From DTYU01 sp040756575 (lineage in GTDB: Bacteria > Bacillota > Desulfotomaculia > Desulfotomaculales > Ammonificaceae), in assembly GCA_040756575.1 (NCBI GenBank), contig JBFLYP010000005.1, positions 1 to 64,000 on the forward strand: a DNA stretch of 64,000 nucleotides, written 5' to 3'. This document shows positions 17,187 to 26,311 of this stretch, in pieces (position 1 is the first letter of the stretch; each line of letters starts with the position of its first letter). A model generated the notes under the pieces. The model ran no database searches. It was not told the DNA's origin and was given only the letters and a program-made list of their open reading frames with translations. The translations under genes and the position numbers were made by a program.

Positions 17187-17564
17187 CTACTCCTTTTCAG
17201 CGGCCGCGAATGCCACTGCAAACGCGGTATCATGGGAAATGCTCAAGTGCACCGCAGATACCCCCTTGTCGCGCGCCACCGCCGCCGCCCGGCCCCGCAG
17301 GATTACCCGAGGCTTACCGGCGGCGTCGTTGACAACCTCAACCTCGTTGAATCCTGACCCTCGCTGCCCCGTCCCCAGTGCCTTCAAAACAGCCTCCTTG
17401 GCGGCGAAACGCCCCGCCAGGCAACAGGCGGTATTTGCTTTGCCGCAACAGTACGACTGTTCCGCCGAGGTAAAAATACGCCTCAAAAACCGTTCTCCCC
17501 ACCGGTGATAAGCCCTACGAATGCGGCCTATCTCTATAATATCAGTACCGATCCCGATTAACAA
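17187..17564 (-). CDS. acpS: Holo-[acyl-carrier-protein] synthase
   Basis: Transfers 4'-phosphopantetheine from CoA to apo-ACP. The metal-binding Asp is in GIGTDIIEIGRI and Glu in FAAKEAVLKALG, and the C-terminal HLSISHDTAFAVA strand is present. At 125 residues it is of AcpS size. It is the first gene of a tight minus-strand operon with nnr (19 nt gap) and alr. Confidence 0.95.
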   Translation of the reverse strand: MLIGIGTDIIEIGRIRRAYHRWGERFLRRIFTSAEQSYCCGKANTACCLAGRFAAKEAVLKALGTGQRGSGFNEVEVVNDAAGKPRVILRGRAAAVARDKGVSAVHLSISHDTAFAVAFAAAEKE

Positions 17565-17866
17565 AAAAACGCCTCCTTAACGGCCGTCGGTCGTCAGTGG
17601 TAAAGACAATGACCAGGAGTAATGCTACTCTTATTGCCAACGCAACGGCTGGCTGTTTGCGCCTGTTTCGCTCCCGCTCACACGTTCAAGGCGCGGACCA
17701 AACTTTACGCTCCTCTTAAGCGCGGTGATAAACTTCGCCTGGCTTTGCTCTCTCTTTAATATAAAGTCGGTTGTCAGTCACTTATTATTACTTGTAGTAA
17801 TTCGCTCCGCGAATTCCTCTTTGAAAATCCCGGTTTTGACTTCTGCTTCCGACCATTGACTTGCGC
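17565..17866. repeat. Gene-free spacer with GTC-type simple repeats and a hairpin
   Basis: No gene seen. It contains CGGTCGTCAGTGG and GTCGGTTGTCAGTCAC tracts like those near 2.74 and 56.2 kb, and a hairpin AATTCGC/GCGAATT near 17800. Related GAA(A)TTCGC hairpins occur near 44.2 kb. Confidence 0.5.
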
Positions 17867-18622
17867 CTAAAAACCCAAAATCCGCCGGAGCTTCTTAGCC
17901 TGCGCCCTCGAAAGCGGGACCTCGCTCCTCTCCTTGTCCTCCACAACGAGGGAATAGGTCCCGTTAAAAAACGGGATGATCTCCTTCACCTTATGCAGGT
18001 TTACAATAAAACAGCGGTGGGTGCGGAAGAAAACATTCTGGTTTAACCGCGCCTCCAGCTCTTTTAAGGTGAAGTGGGCGAGGAACTTGTCTGCAAAGGT
18101 TTTGATGTAAACAGCGTCACCTTCGGTGAATATATAAACAATGTCCCCCTCGTTAACCAGAACGGTCTTCCCGTTTTTCTCGGCGGGAAGGCGATCGATC
18201 CTGATTGTAGGCTCCGTTTTTACTTCACGGGCAGCCCCGGCTTCGGCACCGGCCTCCCGTGTCAACTTGACCACCTTGTTAATCGCTTTCCGGAGCCGCT
18301 TTTCGTCGATCGGTTTCAGGATGTAGTCCACCGCGTTGACATCAAACGCCTTGATCGCGTATTCGTCGTAAGCCGTCACATAAATGACGTGCGGCGGTTC
18401 CGGAAGTTCCTGAATTACCGCTCCTAATTCCAGTCCGTTCATCCCTGGCATAGCAATGTCCAAAAAAAGGACGGAATAATCCAGTGCCTTGATTAACGCC
18501 AGTGCCTCCTGGGCATTCGTGGCCTCGCCGACGATATCTATGTTGTCCATTTTAGAAAGCGCGTACCTGAGTTCCTGGCGTGCGGGATACTCGTCGTCAA
18601 CTATTAAGGCCTTGAGCCTCAC
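17867..18622 (-). CDS. LytTR-family response regulator
   Basis: A receiver (1–120; phosphoacceptor Asp in VLFLDIAMPGMNG, Lys in YILKPIDEKRL) and a C-terminal LytTR DNA-binding domain (about 150–250; GDIVYIFTEGDAVYIKT, FFRTHRCFIVNLHKVKEI, SRAQAKKLRRILGF). The LytTR fold binds direct repeats upstream of target genes. Its start lies inside the preceding kinase gene (26-nt overlap), the standard LytS–LytR arrangement. Family targets include autolysis, murein hydrolase and carbon-uptake genes; none can be assigned here. Confidence 0.94.
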   Translation of the reverse strand: MRLKALIVDDEYPARQELRYALSKMDNIDIVGEATNAQEALALIKALDYSVLFLDIAMPGMNGLELGAVIQELPEPPHVIYVTAYDEYAIKAFDVNAVDYILKPIDEKRLRKAINKVVKLTREAGAEAGAAREVKTEPTIRIDRLPAEKNGKTVLVNEGDIVYIFTEGDAVYIKTFADKFLAHFTLKELEARLNQNVFFRTHRCFIVNLHKVKEIIPFFNGTYSLVVEDKERSEVPLSRAQAKKLRRILGF

Positions 18623-19937
18623 CTACGCTTTCCTCCTTTCCTTCTGCCAACCGCTGTAACAGCGGTATCCGGAATTTTACGACCGTCCCGACGTTTTGTT
18701 CGCTCGTAATCTGCAGCCCGTAATCCAGGCCGAAAAGGCCCTTCAGACGCTCGTTCACGTTTGAAAGCCCGACGCCGCTGCCCGACCCGAACCCAGGGGT
18801 AAAGAGCTTTGGCATAACGTCAGGCGGAATCCCCACACCGTCGTCTGCTATTTCAACCGCCATCTCGTCGCCGGCCCGGCGCACGGTAACGCGCACCGTC
18901 CCCGGTCCGACCTTCGGCATTATCCCGTGCTTAATCGCGTTTTCTACCAGCGGCTGAAGGGTCAGCACCGGAACCTGGTAGTCAAGCAGAGCTTTATCTA
19001 CGCTCCGAACAACCCGCAGCTTATCCCTGAAGCGCGCCTTCTCAAGCACGAGGTAGGTATTGACGCACTCCATCTCCTCTCTGAGCGTCGAGAAATGGCC
19101 GGTTGACTTCAGCGCGTGCCGGAAGAAAGATGCCAGGCGGATAAGCAGGCGGCGCGCTGTGACCGGATTTGTCCGGCTGAACATGACTATGGTGTTTAAA
19201 GTGTTAAACAGGAAATGGGGGTTAATCTGCGCACGCAAAGCATCGAGCTCCGCTTTGGTAACAAGCTGCGCCTGACGGTCGAGCTCCGCTAATTCCATCT
19301 GTATTCCCAGGAGCTGTGCTATCCCTATCGCTAAATTAACCATCGCCTGCGGCAGCGGCCCCTCTTCGGTCCGGTAAAGCTTGAGCGTCCCCACCACCTG
19401 TTCTCGGCACTTAAGCGGCACAATCACCACCGCGCCGAGGGGACACTGGCAGTCCTTCACCGGACACTGGAAATCGGATTTCCTTTCGACGATCTTGATC
19501 TCTCCGGTACTTATCACCCGTTTAGTGGCGTGAGTTACGATCCCCCTACCAGGCGGGTGCTTTTCGCACCCTGGGCCTAAGAACGCAAGAATGCGCTCCC
19601 GGTCCGTAATGGCTACCGCCGGGACGTCCCCTATTCGCTGGATGATCTCCGCCGTCTTGTGCGCCGTCTCCTCGTTGAGACCGTGTCTCATGTACGGGAG
19701 CGCGGCGTCTGCGATCTTCAGGGTAGGATCAATTGTATGACTGTCCATCCTGAAGGTAATCTTTTCATGACGTTCGCGGCGTAAGACAAAAAAAAGGATT
19801 ATGGAGTTGGCGCCCATGAGCACAAGCCCCGCGTAGCGAAACGACGGCCAGATAAGCACAACACCGATTAAAAGGATAAGTTGGAAGATTATAATCCTTC
19901 CAACCGCATCGGTGGCAACTGCCCTGATCAACTTCAT
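18597..19937 (-). CDS. LytS/YpdA-type sensor histidine kinase with short membrane part
   Basis: The partner kinase of the LytTR regulator. Two hydrophobic helices near the N-terminus (IIIFQLILLIGVVLIW; YAGLVLMGANSIILFFV) replace the usual five- to six-helix 5TM module. A GAF-like domain holds the family Cys cluster (FQCPVKDCQCPLG). The His_kinase box follows (AQINPHFLFNTLNT), then a HATPase domain (ENAIKHG, DDGVGI, GSGVGLSNVNERL). I chose ATG 19937 because GAGGAG lies 10 nt upstream; the frame is open to 20012 with weaker signals. A copy of the dispersed repeat ends about 25–95 nt upstream, so its 5' leader may derive from that element. Confidence 0.9.
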   Translation of the reverse strand: MKLIRAVATDAVGRIIIFQLILLIGVVLIWPSFRYAGLVLMGANSIILFFVLRRERHEKITFRMDSHTIDPTLKIADAALPYMRHGLNEETAHKTAEIIQRIGDVPAVAITDRERILAFLGPGCEKHPPGRGIVTHATKRVISTGEIKIVERKSDFQCPVKDCQCPLGAVVIVPLKCREQVVGTLKLYRTEEGPLPQAMVNLAIGIAQLLGIQMELAELDRQAQLVTKAELDALRAQINPHFLFNTLNTIVMFSRTNPVTARRLLIRLASFFRHALKSTGHFSTLREEMECVNTYLVLEKARFRDKLRVVRSVDKALLDYQVPVLTLQPLVENAIKHGIMPKVGPGTVRVTVRRAGDEMAVEIADDGVGIPPDVMPKLFTPGFGSGSGVGLSNVNERLKGLFGLDYGLQITSEQNVGTVVKFRIPLLQRLAEGKEESVGEAQGLNS

Positions 19938-20035
19938 TAATTGGCTACTCCTCGGTAGCAGCTTTTTTTGAGCTAACTGCCGCATTCCTTTATTGATTGG
20001 GAGAAGGCGCAAGTTTTATAGCAGTCTCCTCCGAA

Positions 20036-20406
20036 AAATAAACGTTCAACCTTATGCTGACAGACCTTTAGGGTCCGTTTAACGTTCAACGTTCGACGTT
20101 TATAAAAGACCGAGAACAGGCAATTAAATTTTCCATTCTTCGTTGTGCGGCTTGCCGCATGGGGCACTCCTCCGAAAATAGTACTTCTTTCGCTGGGCGC
20201 GGCGATGAGCTTCACCCTGCTTCGTCAGGCTCGCCGGCCGAATCCTCATGTACTTCTATGTACGCTCCGGCCTGTCCGGCTGCGCCTTCCGCGCTCTGCT
20301 CGCTCCTCACCGCGTTTCGTTTATGTTACACTACTGCATCTAAGTAACATCCTTGCGGGTCCCTATTTTCATTCCCGGTGGCGACGATATCGTCGTGGGC
20401 GACTCC
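20036..20406 (-). repeat. Dispersed structured repeat, copy 1
   Basis: About 370 bp, read here in the minus direction toward the LytS gene. From its far end: a GACGATATCGTC hairpin; a TGTTAC…GTAACA hairpin; the GCGTAC-ATAGAA-GTAC stem inside a GC-rich stem; GAAGCTCATCGCCGCGC; TTTTCGGAGGAG; a GCGGC-AA-GCCGC hairpin; then the GTCGAACGTTGAACG tract and TTTTTCGGAGGAG. The same ordered modules recur at 24.8, 43.7–44.6 and 61.4 kb. No coding potential is conserved across copies. Confidence 0.8.
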
Positions 20407-20565
20407 CCGGTTGTTATATAATGTTATCTAATAAAAATATACTATAAAAAACCACCCCGGTAAACGACATTCTTCGATGCAAGCAAAACCCTTGTTCTAA
20501 GCTGATCCGCTTACTTGACATACTCCAAAACCGTCGACCGATTGTTTTCATCCAGGCGGTAACGG

Positions 20566-20594
20566 TTGCTTTTCCGCCCCCCTCGTGGTACAAT
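20566..20594 (+). promoter_or_regulatory. Promoter of tRNA-Val
   Basis: -35 TTGCTT (20566–20571), a 17-bp spacer and -10 TACAAT (20589–20594), placing transcription start next to the tRNA 5' end at 20604. Confidence 0.75.
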
Positions 20595-20603
20595 AAAAAA
20601 ACA

Positions 20604-20678
20604 GGGCGCGTAGCTCAGGGGGAGAGCGCTTGACTCACATTCAAGAGGTCGCAGGTTCAAAACCTGCCGCGCCCACCA
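20604..20678 (+). tRNA. tRNA-Val (anticodon CAC)
   Basis: Acceptor GGGCGCG/CGCGCCC with encoded ACCA, D-arm TAGCTCAGGGGGAGAGC, anticodon loop CTCACAT on CTTGA/TCAAG, and T-arm GCAGGTTCAAAACCTGC. Anticodon CAC reads GUG. Confidence 0.95.
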
Positions 20679-20686
20679 GGAAAATC

Positions 20687-20705
20687 AAGGCCTCCGGGCC
20701 TTGGC
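20687..20705 (+). terminator. Possible terminator after tRNA-Val
   Basis: A stem CAAGGCC/GGCCTTG with a short loop lies 9 nt after the tRNA. No strong T-run follows, so efficiency is doubtful. Confidence 0.35.
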
Positions 20706-20840
20706 ATAAAAAATCAAGGGGTCGGTTGACATCAATTTAACATTAACCGGTCCCCGTTTACTTGTTCACTCTTCCCGCGTGGAAGGGTTTTTTATCTTTC
20801 AACGTATCGGCTCGGCTAAGAGATGCCGGGCGAACATACA

Positions 20841-20865
20841 CAAGAGACCCCAAAAGGGTCTCTTG
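20841..20865 (-). terminator. Hairpin downstream of the LysM gene
   Basis: A perfect 10-bp stem CAAGAGACCC/GGGTCTCTTG with loop CAAAA lies about 90 nt beyond the LysM stop. The trailing tract is not T-rich, so termination is only likely. Confidence 0.45.
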
Positions 20866-20955
20866 CAGTCTCCGGGATACAAGGGTACGATTTGAATTTT
20901 AGCTGCAGCCCGCTGCGCCCGGCTTCCTCTAAAGAAGCACGGTACGCCTATGCCG

Positions 20956-22212
20956 TTACCAACCGGCAGCCTGCAGTACGTTGGCCTGGTGGTACCACTT
21001 AACGTCGTTGGTATTGTGGCTTTTACTGTTGTAAAAGTAGAGACAGAACTGACCGTCGAAGTTATTATCATAAATTGTTTCCGGGCCGTGGGGCTGTCCG
21101 TACATGGAAGCAGCGAAGGTGCGATCGCCTACGGTCACCAGAATGGGCCGGGCTTCCCAGGACCACTTATGGCCGAACACGTCGTACATTACGGCTGTGT
21201 CAGCCGCAGTCAGGGGCTCGCAATCGGCGTGGTTCGAGCCTCCCATATGGTATATTTTGAATTGCTTTTTAGTCAGCCAGTCGGTAACAGTGGCGACACT
21301 CCCGACATTAAAGACCCACCGGGCCCAGGGCCAGGTCAGCAGTTCACCGTAGCCCGGTTTTCTTGTTCCGTAGGGTCCTTGCACGTTTACCGCCTTCTTG
21401 CCGGGAGGCACGTACAACGGCTGGTCGGGCATCAAGATATCAGTCTTCAGCCGGTTAGTTTCCTTAAGAGCCCAGATGGTTGTACCTAACTTGGCAGCGA
21501 TACCTCCCAGGGTATCGCCGGGCTGCACCCAGTATACGGGCAGTTCTTGCGGGTTGACCGGCTGTGCCGCCTGTTCGGCTGTGAGGCCCTCTGCCGGGGG
21601 CAGAGGCAGGGTCGAAGCCGAATCAGGCGGAGGCTGTGTCTGGGGAGGCGGGGCGGCCTGACCCGGCACCTGCAGCAACTGTCCCGCCCGCAACGAGTCG
21701 CTGAAGAGGGAGTTTGCTTCCACTAGTTTTTGGACACTAGTATTATAGCGTTGAGCTAAAAGCCATAGCGTGTCGCCCGCCTGTACCTGATAGCTCTGGT
21801 ATGCTCCCTGGGCTGCCGGAATCCGGAGGACTTGTCCGACCCGAAGGTCTCCCCCTGTAAGCCCGTTGGCTGCCTGAATTTCGCTGATACTGCGGCCTGT
21901 GCGCCTGGCTATCAGCCATAGCGTATCCCCCGGTTGCACATGGTAGGCGTAAGCCGCCCCGTCGTAGCTGACAGGAAGATAAAGACCCTGACCGGCGTTG
22001 AGATAGTCTTCCGTCAAACCGTTAGCGTCTTTAATCAGGCTTATTGTGGTGCCGTAGCGTTGAGCCAAAAGCCAAAGGGTGTCCCCGCCCCTGACTGTAT
22101 AAGCAATGCAGCCGTCCGTGGCGGCTCGGGCAGCAGGTGAAAAGAGCAGCAAAACCACCCCTAATATAATTGCGAGTACCGGCCACCGCTTCCTTTTAAC
22201 CATGCGCATCAC
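20956..22212 (-). CDS. Secreted four-LysM protein with an uncharacterised C-terminal domain
   Basis: An envelope or spore-wall protein. A signal peptide (about 1–30: KRKRWPVLAIILGVVLLLF, cleavage near ARA) precedes four LysM modules starting near residues 37, 87, 141 and 229, each with a GDTLW/GDTLGG core. A Pro/Gln/Ser-rich linker separates the third and fourth. The final ~140 residues hold motifs GGSNHADCEPLTAAD, KWSWEARPILV, FAASMYGQPHG and DGQFCLYFYNSKSHNT. They form a conserved-looking domain I cannot name. A HADCEP/DGQF core with several His and Asp residues suggests a metal-dependent or hydrolytic fold, but that is speculation. No operon partner is visible. Confidence 0.9.
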   Translation of the reverse strand: MMRMVKRKRWPVLAIILGVVLLLFSPAARAATDGCIAYTVRGGDTLWLLAQRYGTTISLIKDANGLTEDYLNAGQGLYLPVSYDGAAYAYHVQPGDTLWLIARRTGRSISEIQAANGLTGGDLRVGQVLRIPAAQGAYQSYQVQAGDTLWLLAQRYNTSVQKLVEANSLFSDSLRAGQLLQVPGQAAPPPQTQPPPDSASTLPLPPAEGLTAEQAAQPVNPQELPVYWVQPGDTLGGIAAKLGTTIWALKETNRLKTDILMPDQPLYVPPGKKAVNVQGPYGTRKPGYGELLTWPWARWVFNVGSVATVTDWLTKKQFKIYHMGGSNHADCEPLTAADTAVMYDVFGHKWSWEARPILVTVGDRTFAASMYGQPHGPETIYDNNFDGQFCLYFYNSKSHNTNDVKWYHQANVLQAAGW

Positions 22213-22566
22213 TCCTTATAGTATAGTTACTTGACCAGCCACGAAGCTCCCATAATAGACAGAAATCGACATATCATGGAGTATGTTTCTATGCCAAGGT
22301 CGATTTTCCTTCAAAGTTTCTGGCTGTAAATGTTACCAAGATTACCATAGTTTCAACAGGAGGAGGAAAAGCAGGTTGCTAAAGGAATTGGGTTTGTCTG
22401 CCAGAACTGCCTTTCCTGAACACCGTCATTATCAACGTACCGCTTGCCTCTGGCCAGAAGCCGGTTTGTGCTGTCAAACCTGGGCTAAAAGCACTGTGAC
22501 AGAAGGAAGTTCTCAGCCATTTTAGTCGGGCATAAAACTCAATATTAAAAGCCCGAACCGCAAGGG
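22213..22566. other. Intergenic region with one possible small ORF
   Basis: Mostly unassigned. AGGAGGAGG near 22360 stands 9 nt before TTG 22376, which opens a 49-codon frame ending at 22525 (LLKELGLSARTAFPEH…). It is Cys/Trp-containing and matches nothing I know. It could be a small protein or chance. Confidence 0.3.
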
Positions 22567-23004
22567 ATGGCTACAGTGGTATTCTTATTGGCGACTTTGG
22601 GGACGTTTTGTTGGGGACTTGCCCCTCTTTTCGGCAAATTAGGGCTGTCACAGGCCAACCCTCTCACAGCGTTAGTACTACGAACTTTTCTTACCGCCGT
22701 GATTCTTACCGGGTGGCTCGGTGTAACCGGGAGCTTCGGCGAATTCCGGCATATTCCCGGCAAAGTATGGTTCTATATAACGTTTGAGGCTTTGTTAGCT
22801 ACCATTTTAGGTGATTTGGCTTATTTCTCTGCCTTAAAATTGGGAAATATCAATGATGTTACGATGGTAATGTCAACATCGCCGATGGTTACGCTTATCT
22901 TAAGCTACCTTTTCCTTGGTGAACACATTTATCCCTATCAGCTTGTGGGTGCACTTCTTATCGTAGCGGGGCTGATATTAGTTGGGTTAAAACCGCAGTT
23001 CTAA
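22567..23004 (+). CDS. Single-domain EamA-type transporter
   Basis: A 145-residue membrane protein with about five helices and one EamA/DMT repeat (GLAPLFGKLGLSQANPLTALVLRT; end motif YLFLGEHIYPYQLVGALLIVAGLILV). Half-size DMT proteins work as dimers; substrates range from amino acids to drugs and cannot be told here. The Shine–Dalgarno is weak (AAGGG directly before ATG). The last 4 nt overlap the 3' end of the convergent VanW gene. Confidence 0.88.
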   Translation: MATVVFLLATLGTFCWGLAPLFGKLGLSQANPLTALVLRTFLTAVILTGWLGVTGSFGEFRHIPGKVWFYITFEALLATILGDLAYFSALKLGNINDVTMVMSTSPMVTLILSYLFLGEHIYPYQLVGALLIVAGLILVGLKPQF

Positions 23005-23957
23005 CCGTCCTTAATCGGCCCGTATTCCACAATTCGCGGGCTGGCATCGTACCAATCGGTCCCCATGTTTTTAACCGTCGTCCTGCCGTCGGGCGTTTTT
23101 ATCGTAATCCATGACCGGACAACTATCCCCTCCTGGCCTTTCATCACAACCTTTGTTTCTCCCGCTGGAAGCTGCGGGTTAAAGCGTCGTTCCGTCCAGG
23201 TCGGTATCCTTTTCAAGACCTTATGGCGCCACCTGATTTCGGGCGGTTTCCGCGTTCCGTAAAGCGCCATGTACAGGGTTTTGTCAACAAACTTTGCCGC
23301 GATTACCACCGGCCCGTCAGTGGTATTCCGGAACTTGAAATCTCTGACTCCATAGTATACGGTGGCATCCTGGCCGGGGGGTACATAGGGAACGGTCATC
23401 GAGTGCTGATGCCGTTCAATAACCTGAAGATCGCTGAATACCACAACGTTGTAAAGCAGGGACGATATCTTGCAGACCCCGCCGCCGATTGTGGTAATGT
23501 ACCGGTTTCCCATGTAAGTGGGGCCGGCCCGGTATCCGCGGTCCTCGGTATAGGGCCCGAGGGTCTGGTTCTGGGAAAAAACTTCTCCCGGCTGGAGGAC
23601 GGTACCGGAAAGTTTCTCGGCGGCCAGGGCAATATTGTGCTCTTCGCCTTCGATCGGCTCGTGAAGGGTGGCCTTGAAAGCCGCCATCATGACTGATACT
23701 CCGCATTTTTTTAAAATCGCATTGATCCGGGAAGATTCCTGCCAGGGAAGCGGCCCTGTATATGGTACGGCCTGCCGGCCCCACGACTCCTGAGGTTCGG
23801 TAAAGGCTCCCAAGATAACATTGGGGGTTGGCATAGCACCCGGCTCGTGGTTTTCAAGTACGCCTGATCTAAATACGGTAATAACTAAAATAATGAGGAT
23901 TAATAGAAAGTTCCCTCTTAAAAACCGTTTTCTCAAAAAATCGTCCCCACCCATCAA
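23001..23957 (-). CDS. VanW-family envelope protein
   Basis: A membrane-anchored protein (N-terminal helix about 13–33) of 318 residues. The core has GEVFSQNQTLGPYTEDRGYRAGP, then the VanW signature GGGVCKISSLLYNVVVF, and DATVYYGVRDFKFRN. The final 60 residues resemble a G5-like beta domain (VMKGQEGIVVRSW). VanW proteins occur in peptidoglycan-related loci of Firmicutes with uncertain biochemistry. It is convergent with the EamA gene. Confidence 0.9.
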   Translation of the reverse strand: MMGGDDFLRKRFLRGNFLLILIILVITVFRSGVLENHEPGAMPTPNVILGAFTEPQESWGRQAVPYTGPLPWQESSRINAILKKCGVSVMMAAFKATLHEPIEGEEHNIALAAEKLSGTVLQPGEVFSQNQTLGPYTEDRGYRAGPTYMGNRYITTIGGGVCKISSLLYNVVVFSDLQVIERHQHSMTVPYVPPGQDATVYYGVRDFKFRNTTDGPVVIAAKFVDKTLYMALYGTRKPPEIRWRHKVLKRIPTWTERRFNPQLPAGETKVVMKGQEGIVVRSWITIKTPDGRTTVKNMGTDWYDASPRIVEYGPIKDG

Positions 23958-24126
23958 TTCAAGTTGCTTCGGGAATCCTACTTTATCAGCTTTCCGTAAA
24001 AACGACCGTCTTAATCAGTTTCCCGAAAGTATTAAGTTGCACCTAAGATCATAAATTCCCTTAACCCTTTAAAACGCTTCAGCATATCATTGAACTAAGG
24101 TTCTTCAAGACCAAAAAGTTTGGAGG

Positions 24127-24600
24127 ATGAACGCCGTGCTCCCCATTCCCACCAAGTTTAAGCTTGTATCCGCTACCGCGGAAGGAGAAGAAAGGCTTAC
24201 CGCCTTTGATAAAGCGATCTTTAAAGCCGGGGTGGGAAACTGCAATCTGATAAAAGTCAGCAGCATACTGCCACCGCGCTCCCGTCTGGATAACAACATC
24301 AACTTGATACCGGGAGCTCTGGTGCCAATCGCGTACGGATTTATTACCAGTGATATACCGGGCGAAGTAATTTCAGCAGCGGCGGCTGTCGGCCTTGCAC
24401 AGGATCCGGATTCTTACGGAATCATCATAGAGCATAGCGGAAGGGCCCCCGGGAACGAAATAAAAGCTAAAACAATTAGAATGGTCGAAGAGGCCTTTAG
24501 TTTTCGCTCCTTACCGCTTAAGCAAATTATCGTGGAATGCGTTGAGCATAAGGTGATCAAACAGGGCTGTGCCTTTGCGGGCGTGGTGCTATGGTACTAA
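24127..24600 (+). CDS. pdaD: Pyruvoyl-dependent arginine decarboxylase
   Basis: Converts arginine to agmatine, the entry to polyamines. At 157 residues with the self-cleavage site KVSSILPP (pyruvoyl formed from the second Ser of VSS) it matches PvlArgDC of archaea and some anaerobic bacteria. Also present are GNCNLIKVSS, LVPIAYGF, AAAAVGLAQDPDSYGIIIEHSG and the C-terminal KQGCAFAGVVLWY. GGAGG lies upstream of the ATG (TTTGGAGGATGAACGCC); ATG 24127 may be too close, so GTG 24136 is an alternative start. It stands alone, with a dispersed repeat downstream. Confidence 0.93.
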   Translation: MNAVLPIPTKFKLVSATAEGEERLTAFDKAIFKAGVGNCNLIKVSSILPPRSRLDNNINLIPGALVPIAYGFITSDIPGEVISAAAAVGLAQDPDSYGIIIEHSGRAPGNEIKAKTIRMVEEAFSFRSLPLKQIIVECVEHKVIKQGCAFAGVVLWY

Positions 24601-24827
24601 ACAAAACCGTTCATCCGGCATCGTTCATCCGGCTCTCTCACGTCTGTCCATCTTTGCGGGTATGGCGCCATAATACTAACCTGCGCCAAAAGTCCTGACG
24701 TTGTCGCCCATTCTCTGAGAAGTTCGCGGTGGTGCTCCAAAAACCGCAAATGCTGGGCAAGTTTATTTTTTGTTTACTCTTAAACCAAGCCCCTGTTCCA
24801 ATGACCCGCCTCAAAACCCTCCCTCCC

Positions 24828-25290
24828 TCGAAAATCGTACTTCTTTCGTAGGTCGCAGCGATGAACTTCGCATTACTGCGTCAGGCTTGCCGGTCGGGTC
24901 CTCACGTACCTCCCTGTACGCTCCGGCCCGACCGGCTGCACCTTCCTTGTACTGCTTGTTCCTCGCTGCGTGCCGTTTATGTAGAACTACCGCATCTAAG
25001 TAACCAGCTCACGGGTCACTCACATTTTCATCGTTCCGCTGGTGCAGGCCCAAAGGCCTGCATGGACCACTCCTCTGAAAAATAAACGTTCAACCTTATA
25101 CCGACCGACATACCGACCGACCTTTAGGGTCCGTTCAACGTTCAATTCGACGTTTATAAAAGACCGAGGACGGGCAATTAAATTTTTCATTCTTCTTATA
25201 ACCATGCCTTTCGCTGCGCTCAAGGCATAAAACGTTATGAAAATGTTTTTCAGATTTCGTTGTGCGGCTTGACAGCGGCATGGGGGACTC
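24828..25290 (-). repeat. Dispersed structured repeat, copy 2
   Basis: The same modules as copy 1 in rearranged order: the GC stem GCCGGTCGGG/CCCGACCGGC (perfect 10 bp), GCGTAC…GTACG, a GACGCAGTAATGCG hairpin, then GCAGGCC-TTT-GGGCCTGC, the GTTGAACG tract with a duplicated CGACCGACATAC stretch, and a GGGGGACTCC end near 25285. It sits between pdaD and the L,D-transpeptidase without an adjacent minus-strand gene. Confidence 0.8.
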
Positions 25291-25504
25291 CCTTCAAACC
25301 CCGTAGAATTCCTTAAACAAAGAACACATATAATACCTGATTTATTAAACTATTGGCGAATTAACAAGAAATTTCATAAAGGAACTGCAAATTAAAGCGA
25401 GAATTACATACATGCACGTACTGTGACAACAGCGGTCTATTTAGGAATAAAATCCCATAATTAGAATCTCGGCAAAGCAGTTCGCTGAAACTCCGGGGGT
25501 AAAT

Positions 25505-26311
25505 TTGAAAAGAATACTCATTTTAGTAGTACTATTGGCCGGAGCAATAACCTCCGCTGCTTACGCACGTACACTCAGTTACGGGTCCAGGGGCGGGGAC
25601 GTTCAGGACCTGCAGTTTTTCTTAAACTCACACGGATACTTTATCGGTCGTGAAGACGGTATCTTCGGGCGGAAGACCCTGACAGGTGTTAAGCGGTTCC
25701 AGGCCAACAAGGGACTAATACCGGACGGTATCGTCGGGAAGAAAACCGCCGCGGCCGTTTACAACACGCCGCATTATAACTCAAACAGACCTCTTGCCGA
25801 TGTTATCCGTGAACGGGGTTCCGTCACCGAGATACGGATTGACAAAACATCCCTAACCCTAACACTTTATCACGGTTCCGTACCGCTTAAGTCTTACCAT
25901 GTTGCTATCGGCGGGGGTGGGGTTGGCGATAAAGTCCGCCAGGGCGACCGCAAAACCCCCGAAGGCACGTTTTACATTACTCAAAAACTTGTGCTCAACA
26001 ACGACTATTACTTAGGAGCCCGCTGGCTCCGGATAAGCTACCCGAACATCGAGGACGCGAACCGCGGTTTGAGGGACGGCCTTATCGACAAATGGACGTA
26101 CGATCAAATCGTCTATGCCATCAACCACGGGCTAACCCCGCCGCAGTATACTGCTCTCGGCGGCGGTATCGGTATCCATGGAGGAACGGGAAACAACAGC
26201 GAAACTCAAGGCGACTACTGGACTTACGGATGCATTGGGTTGAAAGACAGGGATATAATTGAGTTTTACGACTATGTTTCTGTGGGAACCCGTGTAGTGA
26301 TTGCACACTGA
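25505..26311 (+). CDS. Peptidoglycan-binding L,D-transpeptidase (YkuD)
   Basis: An exported wall-crosslinking or spore-cortex enzyme. A signal peptide (1–21, ILILVVLLAGAITSAAYA) is followed by a PG_binding_1 repeat (about 25–85; LSYGSRGGDVQDLQFFLN, FGRKTLTGVKRFQ) and a YkuD domain (about 105–268) with IGIHGG and the catalytic Cys in TYGCIGLKD. The start is TTG 25505 preceded by GGGGGT. The upstream 200 nt are unusually AT-rich. The usual SxGC(I/V)R motif reads TYGCIGL here. Confidence 0.92.
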   Translation: MKRILILVVLLAGAITSAAYARTLSYGSRGGDVQDLQFFLNSHGYFIGREDGIFGRKTLTGVKRFQANKGLIPDGIVGKKTAAAVYNTPHYNSNRPLADVIRERGSVTEIRIDKTSLTLTLYHGSVPLKSYHVAIGGGGVGDKVRQGDRKTPEGTFYITQKLVLNNDYYLGARWLRISYPNIEDANRGLRDGLIDKWTYDQIVYAINHGLTPPQYTALGGGIGIHGGTGNNSETQGDYWTYGCIGLKDRDIIEFYDYVSVGTRVVIAH

